Below are positions 28,612 through 38,635 of a stretch of 64,000 nt of DNA, piece by piece. Position 1 is the first letter of the stretch. Each line of letters opens with the position of its first letter. The notes under the pieces were generated by a model. It was given only the letters and a program-made list of their open reading frames with translations, had not been told where the DNA came from and did no database searches. The position numbers were made by a program, and so were the translations under genes. The DNA is from Rhizobium sp. C1 (GTDB taxonomy: Bacteria; Pseudomonadota; Alphaproteobacteria; Rhizobiales; Rhizobiaceae), in NCBI RefSeq assembly GCF_021026335.1, contig NZ_JAJNCY010000002.1, positions 434,001-498,000 on the forward strand, written 5' to 3'.

Positions 28612-31229
28612 TTCCCGACGACTCCTCTCAGTCCTCCCCCAATCAGGACCGTCACGTCCATGATCGCCATGACGGGCGATGCGTTGCCCGAAACGGCAAT
28701 ATAGCGCGCTTCCCATCTTGGTGCGAACTTCGACTTATAGGCCTTGAGGCCTTTGAAATTGTAAAAGCGTTCCGCATGTTCGAAAATCACGCCGCCGATA
28801 CGGTCCCAGACCGGGGCCGATTCGCGCCGCGACATGCCCGAAAGCGGGGCCATGCCGAGGTTGAAGCTCTGGAAGTCTTCGTCACGCAGATATTCGATGA
28901 TCCGCACGAAGAGAAAATCCATCGATCCCTTCGGGGCATCCGGTACGAAGCGCATCAGGTCCACCGACCCTTCGATCTTCGCATCCGTCACCAGCAGCGT
29001 TGCGAAGGCGACAATCCGGCCGTGCTGCTTCAGAAGCGCCACAGGCTGGGAGCGGATATAGGCCGGATCGAACGAGCCGAGCGAGAAGGTCTTTTCGCGC
29101 GTGTCGTGCTGCTGCAGCCATGAATCGGAGACGGCCTGTAACTCGTCCATGATCGCGTCGACTTCCGCGCCGGCAGCAGCGACGTGGAATTCGAGATCCT
29201 CCCGCTGCGCCTTGCTGATCGTCTGCCGCAGGTTCGCCATGCGGCCGCCCTTCAGCTGGAAATCCGGCAGGGAGACGGTGGCGGCTTCGCCGAGCTTGTA
29301 GGCTCTGAGCCCCGCATCAGCACAGAAGCCGAGAAGAGCAGGGGTGATCTGGTAGAGAACGGCGCGCGCACCGGCGGCCTGCGCCATTTCGACGAAACGC
29401 CACAGCAGTTCCTGCGCTTCCTCCTCGTCGCCGACGGGGTCGAAGAGCGCGACCCACGAGCGGCCCTGGATACCATACATGATGAAGCACTTGCCGCTGT
29501 CGGAAAGCAGGACCTGCTTGTCGCCCATCCGCACGAGATTCGCATCCGCAGCGCCCCCGGCCATCACGATGGGCAGGGCTTTATCCAGCGCATCGCCGGT
29601 GGGCAGTTGCGGACGGGACTTGGCCGGGCGCAGCAGGCTGTAGATGGCGACGGCCGAAGCGGCGAGCGCAAGGCCGGCGGCGGCGCGAAGGCCGCGCGGC
29701 ACTTCGTCCGCGATCTCGAATTCCCACCAGAGACTGTCCGAATAATCCACATCGCGATAAACGAAGAAGAGCAGCGTCACGGCCGATGCGACGATAACGG
29801 CCATGGCCGCCACCCAGGAAGGGGCCAGCACCTGATGGATCAGCGACGCGGGGCGCTTGAACCGCCGATGGGTCATCGACAAAGTCATGATCAGGACGAC
29901 CAGAAGCGAGGCTTCGAGCGGAGATACACCGCGCAAGTTTGCGAAGAACAGCGCGGCGACACTGGTCGCCAGGGTGAACCACCAAGCCGCATCCAGCCTG
30001 TTAGACAGGCCGCGCGCCGCGATGAAGAGCGCGAGACCCAGCAGGCTGGTGACGAAATGCGCGCTCTCGACGATCGAGACGGGCATGTAGTTTTCCAGCC
30101 GGACGAGCTTGTCGTCATTGGTCGGCGTCACGCTCGAGAAGATGAGGATTGCCCCGGTCACGACGGAAAGCGCCGAGATCAGCGCCGGTGCGAGCCTTGG
30201 CTCCAGTTGCCGAAAGGCGGCGGCGACAGGAACCAGCGCAAAGCGCCGTGTCTCGGCAAGGATCAGCGCGAGCGCGGCGACCAGCAGCGGCAGGACATTG
30301 TAGATCAATCGGTAGAGCAGCAGACTGCCGAGGATGCGGTCGACGTCGACATTGGAGCCGAGCGCCGAGACCATGACGGCCTCAAAAATGCCGATACCGG
30401 CCGGCACGTGGCTAAGCAGGCCGAGACCCACCGCCGTCGAATAGATGGCGAAGAACGTCGGCCAGCCCACGGCATTTTGCGGGATCAGCACATAAAGCGC
30501 CGTGGCCGCGGCGGCCATGTCCAGCGCGCTGACCAGAAACTGACGCGACGCCGTCTTGCTGTCGGGCAGACGCACGGTCAGGAAACCGATGCTGATGCGT
30601 CGCCCGTCCCGTCCGATATAAAGAAGAACGGCCATCACCACGATGACCGCGGTTGCGATCGCCCTGATGACCTGCGCATCAATGCCGGAAAGCGCCGCAA
30701 GCCGTGGCGCCGTCACGAGGACGGAGAGTGCCGTCACCATCAGGATGCCGAGCCCGAAGGCGAGCGTCACGAAAGCGATGATCTTGGCGATTTCTTCCGG
30801 CGTGAGTCCAAGCCTCAGATAGGCTCTCAATCGGATCGCTCCGGCAGACAGCGCGCCGAAGCCTGCCGTGTTGCCCACCGCATAGGCCGTGAAGGAGGTG
30901 ATCGCGACCGAAACGAGCGGCAGCTTCTCCTTGCGCACGTAATCGATCGCGTTGATGTCATAGGCGATCATCGCGACGAAGCTCAGCGCCGTGAAGAGAA
31001 GCGACAGGAGAATGGCCGAAAGCGGCGTGGCAGCCAGAGCATCGCGCACATCTTCAATGCGGATTTCGCGGGTGAGCGAATAGATTGCATAGGCCGTGAG
31101 GCTGCTGACGGCGAGGATGGCGGCGAGCAACAGATATTCGCGATAGCGTTCGAAAAGATACAGCAGCCGGAAGACGCCGCCCTTTCTTTCCTCATCAACG
31201 TTTTTTTCTGTTTCTGTCGCAGGCGTCAT
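28608..31229 (-). CDS. lpiA: Phosphatidylglycerol lysyltransferase (LpiA/MprF)
   Basis: An 873-residue membrane enzyme that moves Lys from Lys-tRNA to phosphatidylglycerol and flips the product outward, reducing sensitivity to cationic peptides and acid. The first 530 or so residues carry a dozen or more hydrophobic segments (flippase part). The last 330 form the cytoplasmic GNAT-like DUF2156 domain, with MADLRQ-type sequence GGRMANLRQTISKAQREDLE and a terminal FYNFKGLKAYKSKFAPRWE block. It is co-transcribed with acvB. In rhizobia lpiA is acid-induced through ActR or ChvG/ChvI; no clear site can be read here. Confidence 0.94.
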   Translation of the reverse strand: MTPATETEKNVDEERKGGVFRLLYLFERYREYLLLAAILAVSSLTAYAIYSLTREIRIEDVRDALAATPLSAILLSLLFTALSFVAMIAYDINAIDYVRKEKLPLVSVAITSFTAYAVGNTAGFGALSAGAIRLRAYLRLGLTPEEIAKIIAFVTLAFGLGILMVTALSVLVTAPRLAALSGIDAQVIRAIATAVIVVMAVLLYIGRDGRRISIGFLTVRLPDSKTASRQFLVSALDMAAAATALYVLIPQNAVGWPTFFAIYSTAVGLGLLSHVPAGIGIFEAVMVSALGSNVDVDRILGSLLLYRLIYNVLPLLVAALALILAETRRFALVPVAAAFRQLEPRLAPALISALSVVTGAILIFSSVTPTNDDKLVRLENYMPVSIVESAHFVTSLLGLALFIAARGLSNRLDAAWWFTLATSVAALFFANLRGVSPLEASLLVVLIMTLSMTHRRFKRPASLIHQVLAPSWVAAMAVIVASAVTLLFFVYRDVDYSDSLWWEFEIADEVPRGLRAAAGLALAASAVAIYSLLRPAKSRPQLPTGDALDKALPIVMAGGAADANLVRMGDKQVLLSDSGKCFIMYGIQGRSWVALFDPVGDEEEAQELLWRFVEMAQAAGARAVLYQITPALLGFCADAGLRAYKLGEAATVSLPDFQLKGGRMANLRQTISKAQREDLEFHVAAAGAEVDAIMDELQAVSDSWLQQHDTREKTFSLGSFDPAYIRSQPVALLKQHGRIVAFATLLVTDAKIEGSVDLMRFVPDAPKGSMDFLFVRIIEYLRDEDFQSFNLGMAPLSGMSRRESAPVWDRIGGVIFEHAERFYNFKGLKAYKSKFAPRWEARYIAVSGNASPVMAIMDVTVLIGGGLRGVVGK

Positions 31230-31519
31230 GAAATAGGCGGGGCCCTCAATAAGTCGGTCGAGCGGTGTTCTTTTATCGTGACGATTTTACGGCGGAGAAC
31301 TCGGCTGTTCCGAAATAATCCGGAAATCCCGGGTGTCATACAATCCGAATATGAACGTGGTTCTATCCTGCTCTCGCGCTCAAGCCATGTGGCGGCGCTG
31401 CGGGATGAACATTGCGCAACCGCGAAATGCTCTGGACATTCCGGCTTTCTGGCTGCATAAGCGGACAAGAGCTGGGCGAAACAGAGTCCCGCCGTCGAAC
31501 GTCATATCAAGGCTTTGCG

Positions 31520-31918
31520 ATGAAGAACTTCCTCCTTCAACTCTTCACCTGGTGGAATGGGCAGACCATGGGCACGCGCTTCTTCACGTGGCGCAAGGGC
31601 AAGCGTGTCGGCGAGGATCAATTCGGCAACGTCTACTATGAAGGTCCGATGTCAAGCTACGGCCTGCAGAAGCGCTGGGTGATCTACAATGGTTATGCCG
31701 AGGCCTCTGCCATTCCGCCGGGCTGGCATGGCTGGATGCATCACCGCACCGACGTTCCGCCGACCAAGCAGGACTACAAGGCGCATGAGTGGCAGAAGCC
31801 GCATCATGCCAACCTGACCGGCACCGCCGCCGCTTACCGTCCCCAGGGCTCGCTGGTGGAAGCAGGCCAGCGCCCGCGCGTCACCGGCGACTACGACGCC
31901 TGGACCCCCGGCAACTGA
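31520..31918 (+). CDS. NADH dehydrogenase assembly/accessory subunit, NDUFA12 family
   Basis: A 132-residue homologue of the mitochondrial complex I accessory subunit NDUFA12, found in alphaproteobacterial complex I. It begins MKNFLLQLFTWWNGQTMGTR and shows the family block RVGEDQFGNVYYEG...RRWVIYNG-like (here KRWVIYNGYAEAS) and PPGWHGWMHH. The frame is open to 31412, but the start at 31520 matches the family. It precedes a DUF2155 gene, a usual neighbour. Confidence 0.93.
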   Translation: MKNFLLQLFTWWNGQTMGTRFFTWRKGKRVGEDQFGNVYYEGPMSSYGLQKRWVIYNGYAEASAIPPGWHGWMHHRTDVPPTKQDYKAHEWQKPHHANLTGTAAAYRPQGSLVEAGQRPRVTGDYDAWTPGN

Positions 31919-31968
31919 CACCTTGTGGCCACAATCGCTCTGTAGGCGATGTGGCCTGACACGGTGGA

Positions 31969-32421
31969 ATGAGGCGAATCTTGCGATCAAGGGCTAAGCT
32001 TTCATACGGCAGGGGGCTGCTCACCGGCCTTCTCGCGCTCGTTGCGCTTGGCTTTACGGGCGAGGCGCAGGCTGCGCGCATTTCCAACGCTGTTGCCGTT
32101 TTCGCCGGCCTCGACAAGATTACCGGCCGCGTCACCACGTTCGATGTCTACATCAACGAGACTGTCCAGTTCGGCGCGCTGCAGGTGACGCCGAAGGTCT
32201 GCTATTCGCGCGACGATACCGAAGCGCAGAAGGTCGACGGCTTCGTCGAAGTCGATGAGATCACCCTCGACCGCAAGATCCGCCGCATCTTCACCGGCTG
32301 GATGTTCGCCGACAGTCCCGGTCTCAACGCAGTCGAGCACCCGATCTATGACGTCTGGCTGACAGGCTGCAAGCAGAAGTCCGACGTTCCTCCGCCGGAT
32401 TCCGCCTCGAAGGCCAAGTAA
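31969..32421 (+). CDS. Exported DUF2155 protein
   Basis: A 150-residue protein with a basic N-terminus, a hydrophobic core and cleavage near GEAQA, so it should be periplasmic. The DUF2155 body contains AVFAGLDKITGRVTTFDVYI, FGALQVTPKVCY and IFTGWMFADSPGLNAVEHPIYDVWL with two Cys (VCY and TGC). The domain is nearly restricted to Alphaproteobacteria and usually follows the NDUFA12 gene; its function is unknown. Confidence 0.9.
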   Translation: MRRILRSRAKLSYGRGLLTGLLALVALGFTGEAQAARISNAVAVFAGLDKITGRVTTFDVYINETVQFGALQVTPKVCYSRDDTEAQKVDGFVEVDEITLDRKIRRIFTGWMFADSPGLNAVEHPIYDVWLTGCKQKSDVPPPDSASKAK

Positions 32422-32425
32422 TCTT

Positions 32426-33046
32426 TCAGTTGTTTGCGAAGGCAATATCCGGCCGTGACACCGCGTCGGCGAGCAATATCTCGTATTGCGCCTTCGGCAC
32501 ATCGATCGCCCCGAATGTCTTCAGATGTTCTGTGGTGAATTGCGTGTCGAGCAGGCGGAAGCGCCGTTCGCGCAGGCGCTCAACAAGATGGACGAGGCAG
32601 ATCTTCGAGGCGTTCGTCCGGCGCGAGAACATGCTCTCGCCGAAAAAGGCCGCGCCCAGCGAGACGCCGTACAGCCCGCCGACCAGATCGCCATCCTCGA
32701 ACGCTTCGACCGAATGGGCGTGACCCATTTCATGAAGCTGGCCATAGAGATCAAGGATCGTTTCGTTGATCCATGTCGTCGGGCGATCTTCCGCCGGTTC
32801 GCCGCATTTCAGCATGACGTCGCGAAAAGCCGTGTTGATGCGAATGTCGAAGGGGGATTTGCGCATCATCTTGGAAAGACTGCGCGAGACGTGGAAACCG
32901 TCAAGGGGGATGATGCCCCGCAGTTCCGGCTGGACCCAGAAGAGTTCCGGATCGTCAGCGGATTCGGCCATCGGGAACAGACCGATGGAATAAGCGCGCA
33001 GCAGGATTTCCGGCGTCAGTTCCGGGTCCTGTCGCTGCGCGCTCAT
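32426..33046 (-). CDS. aat: Leucyl/phenylalanyl-tRNA-protein transferase
   Basis: A 206-residue L/F-transferase that adds Leu or Phe to N-terminal Lys or Arg for ClpS-dependent degradation. It has the family signatures [29 protein letters not shown] and [19 protein letters not shown]. It lies 11 bases downstream of accC on the same strand, the usual rhizobial order accB-accC-aat, and so is probably co-transcribed with them. It converges on the DUF2155 gene. Confidence 0.95.
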   Translation of the reverse strand: MSAQRQDPELTPEILLRAYSIGLFPMAESADDPELFWVQPELRGIIPLDGFHVSRSLSKMMRKSPFDIRINTAFRDVMLKCGEPAEDRPTTWINETILDLYGQLHEMGHAHSVEAFEDGDLVGGLYGVSLGAAFFGESMFSRRTNASKICLVHLVERLRERRFRLLDTQFTTEHLKTFGAIDVPKAQYEILLADAVSRPDIAFANN

Positions 33047-33057
33047 GATGCTCGTCT

Positions 33058-34404
33058 TTACTCCGCCGGCTTTTCCGCCAGGTACTTTTCCAGCCAGTGG
33101 ATATCGTAATCACCATTGGCGATATCCTGGTTGGAAATCAGGTCCTGGAAGAGCGGCAGAGTCGTCTTGATGCCGTCGATGACAAATTCATCCAGCACGC
33201 GGCGCAGGCGCATCATGCATTCGACGCGGGTGCGTCCATGCACGATGAGCTTGCCGATGAGGCTGTCGTAGTAGGGCGGGATGCGGTAGCCCTGATAGGC
33301 GCCCGAATCGACGCGAACGCCCAGACCGCCCGGCGCATGGAAATGCGTGATCGTTCCCGGAGACGGCGTGAAGGTACGCGGATCTTCGGCATTGATACGG
33401 CATTCGATGGCGTGACCGGAGAACTTGATCTCGTCCTGCGTGACCGAGATGCCGCCGCCCGAGGCGATACGGATCTGCTCGTGCACAAGGTCGATGCCGG
33501 TGATCGCTTCGGTGATCGGATGTTCGACCTGGAGACGGGTGTTCATTTCGATGAAATAGAACTCGCCGTTTTCGTAGAGGAACTCGATCGTACCGGCGCC
33601 GCGATACTTCATCTTCTTCATGGCGTCGGCGCAGATCTGGCCGATGCGCATGCGCTGCTCGACATTCAGGGCAGGGGAGTTGGCCTCTTCCCAGACCTTC
33701 TGGTGGCGGCGCTGCAGCGAGCAGTCGCGTTCACCCAGATGCACCGCATTGCCTTCGCCATCGCCCAGAACCTGAACTTCGATATGGCGCGGCTTGCCGA
33801 GATACTTTTCCATGTAGACGGCGTCGTTGCCGAAGGCAGCGAGAGCCTCGGAACGGGCCGTAGAAACGGCTTCGTCCAGATCTTCCTCGGACTTGGCAAC
33901 CTTCATGCCGCGGCCGCCGCCGCCGGCGGTCGCCTTGATCAGCACCGGGAAGCCGATCTGACGGGCAATCTCCAGCGCGTTTTCGGGCTTCACCTCGCCG
34001 GCAGAACCCGGAACGACAGGGATGCCCAGTTCGACAGCCGTCTTCTTGGCCGTGATCTTGTCGCCCATCAGGCGGATATGTTCCGCCGTCGGCCCGATGA
34101 AGGTGATGCCATGGGCGTCGAGAATATCGGCGAACTTGGCATTTTCCGACAGGAAGCCGTAGCCCGGATGCACGGCGTCGGCGCCGGTGATCTCGCAGGC
34201 CGCAACGATCTGGTGGATATTGAGATAGCTGTCACGCGACGGCGGCGGGCCGATGCACACGCTTTCGTCGGCAAGGCGCACATGCATGGCGTCCGCATCG
34301 GCGGTCGAATGCACGGCGACAGTCGCGATCCCGAGTTCCTTGCAAGCCCGGAGGATGCGAAGCGCGATCTCGCCCCGGTTGGCAATGAGGACTTTGGAAA
34401 TCAT
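33058..34404 (-). CDS. accC: Acetyl-CoA carboxylase, biotin carboxylase subunit
   Basis: A 448-residue ATP-grasp enzyme that carboxylates biotin on AccB in the first step of fatty acid synthesis. Motifs are [17 protein letters not shown], the glycine loop [24 protein letters not shown], and the metal site [16 protein letters not shown]. It lies ten bases downstream of accB on the minus strand, forming an operon, with aat after it. Confidence 0.97.
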   Translation of the reverse strand: MISKVLIANRGEIALRILRACKELGIATVAVHSTADADAMHVRLADESVCIGPPPSRDSYLNIHQIVAACEITGADAVHPGYGFLSENAKFADILDAHGITFIGPTAEHIRLMGDKITAKKTAVELGIPVVPGSAGEVKPENALEIARQIGFPVLIKATAGGGGRGMKVAKSEEDLDEAVSTARSEALAAFGNDAVYMEKYLGKPRHIEVQVLGDGEGNAVHLGERDCSLQRRHQKVWEEANSPALNVEQRMRIGQICADAMKKMKYRGAGTIEFLYENGEFYFIEMNTRLQVEHPITEAITGIDLVHEQIRIASGGGISVTQDEIKFSGHAIECRINAEDPRTFTPSPGTITHFHAPGGLGVRVDSGAYQGYRIPPYYDSLIGKLIVHGRTRVECMMRLRRVLDEFVIDGIKTTLPLFQDLISNQDIANGDYDIHWLEKYLAEKPAE

Positions 34405-34414
34405 GGGCTGCCCC

Positions 34415-34888
34415 TTACTCGATGATCATCAAGGCTTCGCCGAATTCCACCGGTTGGGCGTCAGTGACGAGGATTTCGGTGACCTTGCCCGAGCGCGGCG
34501 CCGGAATCTGGTTCATCGTCTTCATCGCCTCGATGATGAGGATCGTCTGACCTTCCTTGACCGTCTGGCCGACCTCAACGAAGGGGCGTGCACCGGGAGC
34601 GGGCGACAGGTAGCTCGTGCCGACCATGGGTGAGGCCACCGTGTTCTTGGGGTCGCGCGCGGCGACGGCCGGCACGACAGCTTCGGCCGGAGCAGCGGCG
34701 GCAACAGCGACCGGCGCGGGGGCTGCAACGCTGTAGGCGGGCATGTGCATGGCTGCGGGGGCAGCGCGCGAAACGCGGATGCGCATGGCATCCTGTTCCA
34801 CTTCGATTTCGGTGAGGTCGGTTTCTTTCAGGATGTTCGCGAGGTCGCGAATGAGGGCCTGATCGATGCCGGTCTTCTTCTCTGCCAT
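34415..34888 (-). CDS. accB: Biotin carboxyl carrier protein of acetyl-CoA carboxylase
   Basis: A 157-residue protein: a short helical N-terminus, an Ala/Pro-rich linker (residues about 45-80), and the C-terminal biotinyl domain with the biotin-Lys motif IEAMKTMNQ. It is the first gene of the accB-accC(-aat) operon. In related rhizobia aroQ precedes accB; here only a repeat-bearing gap is found upstream. Confidence 0.97.
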   Translation of the reverse strand: MAEKKTGIDQALIRDLANILKETDLTEIEVEQDAMRIRVSRAAPAAMHMPAYSVAAPAPVAVAAAAPAEAVVPAVAARDPKNTVASPMVGTSYLSPAPGARPFVEVGQTVKEGQTILIIEAMKTMNQIPAPRSGKVTEILVTDAQPVEFGEALMIIE

Positions 34889-34915
34889 GAAAATCGTCCT
34901 GTTCTTATTCTTCTC

Positions 34916-34990
34916 TAGAGCATTTCCAGAAAAAGTGCGAAACGGCCTTCCGTTCGGAAATGCGCGAAACCACGTCCTGTATCACCTCAA
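34916..34990. repeat. RIME-like intergenic repeat, copy 2
   Basis: Lies upstream of accB in a 268-base gap without genes. It starts TAGAGCATTTCC (exact inverse of 27229-27240) and continues AGAAAAAGTGCGAAACGG then CTTCCG. An internal inverted repeat CATTTCC/GGAAATG spans 34921-34962. The rest of the gap shows nothing recognisable. Confidence 0.6.
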
Positions 34991-35156
34991 TCGGCGGCGC
35001 GCGACATCGTCGCAGCGCCAGCCGGGCGGCGTCGGGGTTCTTCTATAGTCTGGACTTCAGGCAAATGGAAGCCATTGCTTGGGCGCGGCCTGTTTGCGGT
35101 GAATAAACCGGTTTAGCGCCGCAGAAAGGCGTGGATAACCCTTCCGGCCTGCACGA

Positions 35157-35924
35157 TCAGCAGGTGGCTTTTCCGCAGGCGCGCATGTTGGCGACCTTCT
35201 GGGTCAGGACGTCGAGGCCGGCAGCGCCGGGGATGAGGTCATTGCCGATGATATAGGCGGGCGTACCCTGAATGCCCAGTGCGTCGGCAAGCTCGTAAGA
35301 GGACTTGACGCTCTGCTCGCCGGCATTCGCCGCCACCTGCTTGGCGATCTCCGCTTTGGAGACGCCGAGGCTTTCGGCGACCTTGAGGGCAGTTTCCTTG
35401 TTCGCATGGCCGGTCCCGCCGAGAAGCGCCATGTGGAACTGGCCGTATTTTTCCGGCGCAATCGCCCGGAAGGCGAGCGCGATCTTGTGCGCTTCGATGG
35501 AATCCTGACCGAGGATCGGGAATTCCTTGAGCACGAAGCGGACATTCGGATCGGACTTGATCAGCGCAGACATGTCCTTGATGGCATGCTTGCAATAGGT
35601 GCAGTTGTAATCGAAGAACTCGACGATGGTCACGTCGCCCTTCGGATTGCCCATCACAAGGTCGGAAGCGTCGGAGAAGAGCGCCTGCTTGTTCTTGTCG
35701 ATGGCGCCGGCCGCCTTGGCCGCCGTTGCCTGTTCGCGCTTGGCCTGCAGTGCGTCCTGCGCCTCCAGCAGCACTTCCGGATTCTCGACCAGATACTGGC
35801 GCACGATATCGCCGATTTCCTTCTTCTGCGCATCGTCGAAGGCATTGGCAGGCGCCGTGCTCGCGAGGACGGAGGCGGCAACGAAGGCGCCTGATGCCAG
35901 CAGGTTGATGATCTTCGATGCCAT
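35157..35924 (-). CDS. DsbA-family periplasmic thiol-disulfide oxidoreductase
   Basis: A 255-residue exported protein: a signal peptide ending near ANA, a helical N-terminal segment (residues 30-75), then a thioredoxin-fold DsbA domain. The active site is Cys108-Thr-Tyr-Cys111 in FFDYNCTYCKH and the cis-Pro loop is GTPAY. Two further Cys form the C-terminal RACGKATC. The N-terminal helix resembles ScsC/BdbD-type proteins and could mediate oligomerisation. The ATG at 35924 has a GGAG-like site upstream. Confidence 0.92.
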   Translation of the reverse strand: MASKIINLLASGAFVAASVLASTAPANAFDDAQKKEIGDIVRQYLVENPEVLLEAQDALQAKREQATAAKAAGAIDKNKQALFSDASDLVMGNPKGDVTIVEFFDYNCTYCKHAIKDMSALIKSDPNVRFVLKEFPILGQDSIEAHKIALAFRAIAPEKYGQFHMALLGGTGHANKETALKVAESLGVSKAEIAKQVAANAGEQSVKSSYELADALGIQGTPAYIIGNDLIPGAAGLDVLTQKVANMRACGKATC

Positions 35925-36143
35925 GTCTGTCTCCTGTTCGCGCGTCCGGAACTGCGTCGTGCCGTCATATCAGACGGCAAATATGTTTGGCCTGTGGCAA
36001 AGCGTCCGGCGCTAAATTTATCTCTGCGCTCTTTACAATCGGCTGCCCCTGAATACAAACCGCAAAACCTGACAAAATGACCTGATCGCGCGAATGTGAA
36101 GACATTGCAGGCGGGCAGGGCGCGGACATTCGAGGAGACTGCC

Positions 36144-37307
36144 TTGGCCAACCTTTCGACACGTGGAAACGTTGAACCCTTCCACGCCATGGATGTCCTG
36201 GCCGAGGCGACGAGGCGCCGCGCTGCCGGCCATCCTGTCATCTCCATGGCGGTAGGCCAGCCGTCGCATCCGGCGCCGAAGGCAGCGCTCGCCGCCTCGC
36301 GCGCTGCGCTGGAGCATGGTCGACTGGGCTACACGGATGCACTCGGCCTCCTGTCGCTTCGCCAATCCCTGTCGTCCCACTATCAGCTTCGCTATGGCGT
36401 TTCCGTCGATCCCGCGCGCATAGCCGTCACCACCGGTTCGTCTGCCGGTTTCAATCTGGCTTTTCTGGCGCTTTTCGATCAGGGCGATTGGGTGGCGATC
36501 GCGCGCCCCGGCTACCCCGCCTATCGCAATATTCTCAAGGCGCTCGGACTGAACGTGCTGGAAGTCGCGGCCGATGCAGCAAGCGGCTTCACCCTGACGC
36601 CGCAGACGCTTGAGGCGGCCGCAGCCGAGGCCGGAATCCGCCTGAAAGGCGTGCTGCTTGCAAGCCCCGCCAACCCGACGGGAACGGTGAGCGGCGCAAG
36701 AGCGCTGAGGGCGCTCGCAGACTGGTGCGACGCCAATGCCGTTCATTTCATTTCCGATGAAATCTATCATGGCTTGACCTATGTCGGAGAGGAAACGACG
36801 GCTCTGTCGGTGACGGACAAGGCGATCGTCATCAACTCCTTCTCGAAATATTACTGCATGACGGGCTGGCGCATCGGCTGGATGGTCCTGCCGGAAGACA
36901 TGGTCCGCAGCTTCGAACGCATAGCCCAGAGCCTCTACATCTCCGCGCCCGAGCTTTCCCAGATCGCGGCCGAAGCGGCGCTGAACGAAACGGCGGAGCT
37001 GGAAGACGTGAAGGCAAGCTATCGCCAGAACCGCGAAATCCTGCTGGAGGCCCTTCCGCGCATGGGCCTGAAGCTGGCTTCGCCCATGGACGGCGCCTTC
37101 TACGCCTACGCGGATGTCAGTCGCTTTACCAATGACTCGATGGGCTTTGCCCGCCGCATGCTTGCCGAGACCGATGTCGCGGCAACGCCCGGCATCGACT
37201 TCGACCCCATCGACGGACACCATACGATGCGCTTCTCCTATGCTGGTGCGACGGCCGAGATGGTCGAAGCCATGGCGCGGGTGAAGAACTGGCTGAAGGC
37301 CATCTGA
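36144..37307 (+). CDS. Class I/II pyridoxal-phosphate aminotransferase
   Basis: A 387-residue aminotransferase of fold type I. The PLP-Lys lies in NSFSKYYCMTGWRIGW, with the Asn of the substrate pocket in SPANPTGT and the terminal Arg in TMRFSYAG. It resembles the aspartate/aromatic family with an unassigned substrate. The TTG at 36144 is preferred because GAGGAG precedes it at 36132-36137; a GTG at 36096 would add 16 residues with no ribosome-binding site. It is divergent from the DsbA-like gene. Confidence 0.88.
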   Translation: MANLSTRGNVEPFHAMDVLAEATRRRAAGHPVISMAVGQPSHPAPKAALAASRAALEHGRLGYTDALGLLSLRQSLSSHYQLRYGVSVDPARIAVTTGSSAGFNLAFLALFDQGDWVAIARPGYPAYRNILKALGLNVLEVAADAASGFTLTPQTLEAAAAEAGIRLKGVLLASPANPTGTVSGARALRALADWCDANAVHFISDEIYHGLTYVGEETTALSVTDKAIVINSFSKYYCMTGWRIGWMVLPEDMVRSFERIAQSLYISAPELSQIAAEAALNETAELEDVKASYRQNREILLEALPRMGLKLASPMDGAFYAYADVSRFTNDSMGFARRMLAETDVAATPGIDFDPIDGHHTMRFSYAGATAEMVEAMARVKNWLKAI

Positions 37308-37422
37308 CCATCTTTTCCGGGCAGAAGTCTGTTTTCGCTCCGGCTTCGCCTTGGAATTCGATCCCCGCCGCCTATATTGGGCTCACCTGTCCCCTGACCC
37401 AATTATGCTTCAGAGGTTACTG

Positions 37423-37953
37423 ATGAAATCCTTGGAACTGCTTGTAGAGCGCATCATTCTGTCCAGCCGCTGGATATTGGTGGTGTTCTATCTCGGCCTT
37501 GCTGCGGCTCTTGCGCTTTATGGGTTCTCGTTCCTGCTGAAGTTCATCAAGATCGCTTCCAATGTCATGGTCGCCAACGAAGGGGACATGATCCTTGCTA
37601 TGCTCGGTCTCATCGACGCGGCGCTTGTCGGCAGCCTGATCGTCATGGTGATGATCTCGGGCTACGAAAACTTCGTCAGCCGTTTCGACGAAGCCGAGGC
37701 CGATGCCGAAAACAAGGATGTTTCCTTCCTGGGCAAGCTCGATTCCGGCAGCCTGAAGATCAAGGTTGCCTCGTCCATCGTGGCGATCTCGTCGATCCAC
37801 CTGCTGCAGGTTTTCCTCAACATCAACGAATATACCGACACGAAGATCGTTCTGCTGACCGGTATTCACATTGCCTTCGTCGTTTCGGCGCTGATGCTCG
37901 GCTATCTGGAGAACATGATGTCGAAGACGAAAAAGGGTGTTGGCAAGGGCTGA
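37423..37953 (+). CDS. UPF0114 (YqhA) membrane protein
   Basis: A 176-residue integral membrane protein with about four hydrophobic segments. It starts MKSLELLVERIILSSRWILV and contains MVMISGYENFVSRFD, the UPF0114 (TIGR00645) signature. AGAGG lies seven bases before the ATG. The family has no established function. It is convergent with the TetR gene. Confidence 0.9.
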   Translation: MKSLELLVERIILSSRWILVVFYLGLAAALALYGFSFLLKFIKIASNVMVANEGDMILAMLGLIDAALVGSLIVMVMISGYENFVSRFDEAEADAENKDVSFLGKLDSGSLKIKVASSIVAISSIHLLQVFLNINEYTDTKIVLLTGIHIAFVVSALMLGYLENMMSKTKKGVGKG

Positions 37954-37963
37954 TAGCTGACCG

Positions 37964-38599
37964 TCAGCGCCGGCCGAAGGCGCGCAGGAAGGTCTTGACG
38001 GCGCGTTGCGCCATGCCGGTGCATTCGTCTTCGCTCGGGAACCTGCCAAGCTGGAATTCTGCGCGCCACTCGGCAGTGAGAAGCGCCAGATATTGTCGCG
38101 CAGCCAGTGTCGAATCATCGATTTCGAGATGCCCGTTCAGAGCCAGCTGTGATAGATGCGCCGCCACCAAGGAGCGTTTTCGACCCGAACCGTATTCGCG
38201 CCAGACCGTGAAAAGCTCCGGATAACGCCCACTCTCGTTCTCTGCCAACCGGAGCAGCCAGCGACTCGTCTTGTCCTGCGTGAGATGATTGAGGAAGCGG
38301 GCGGAAAACGCCGTCAGCTCCGCCTCGACATTGTCGGGCTTCTCCGGGAACTCCTCCATCAGAAGCATGAACTTCGCCGCCGACTTGTCTGTCAGCGCCG
38401 CGACGACCTCCTTGAAGAGCCCGTCCTTGTCGCCGACATGATTATAGATCGTTTGCCGCGACACGCCGGCCTTGGTCGCGACAGCGTCAATGCTCGCCCC
38501 CGTATAACCATCCTGACAGAAAACCGTCGCAGCCGCCTCTAGGATGCGGTCACGCTTGGATTTGGCAAGGTCAGGCTTTTCGACGGTTTCAGTGTCCAT
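37964..38599 (-). CDS. TetR/AcrR-family repressor of the adjacent MFS gene
   Basis: A 211-residue TetR protein with the HTH at residues about 18-60 (ILEAAATVFCQDGYTGASID, then KAGVSRQTIYNHVGDKDGLF). The C-terminal domain is an AefR-like/TetR_C ligand part. It is divergent from a Bcr/CflA-type exporter; the 154-base intergenic region holds two tandem 18-bp palindromes that are the likely operators, making this the local repressor. Confidence 0.92.
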   Translation of the reverse strand: MDTETVEKPDLAKSKRDRILEAAATVFCQDGYTGASIDAVATKAGVSRQTIYNHVGDKDGLFKEVVAALTDKSAAKFMLLMEEFPEKPDNVEAELTAFSARFLNHLTQDKTSRWLLRLAENESGRYPELFTVWREYGSGRKRSLVAAHLSQLALNGHLEIDDSTLAARQYLALLTAEWRAEFQLGRFPSEDECTGMAQRAVKTFLRAFGRR

Positions 38600-38635
38600 G
38601 AACCCGAAATAATCCTTCCATCAAAAATTTTCAAG

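Noticed and set aside
29184-31460. 758-codon open frame on the plus strand
   Set aside because: It lies opposite lpiA, is dominated by Arg, Gln, Asp and Gly from antisense GC-rich codons, and has no recognisable domain.
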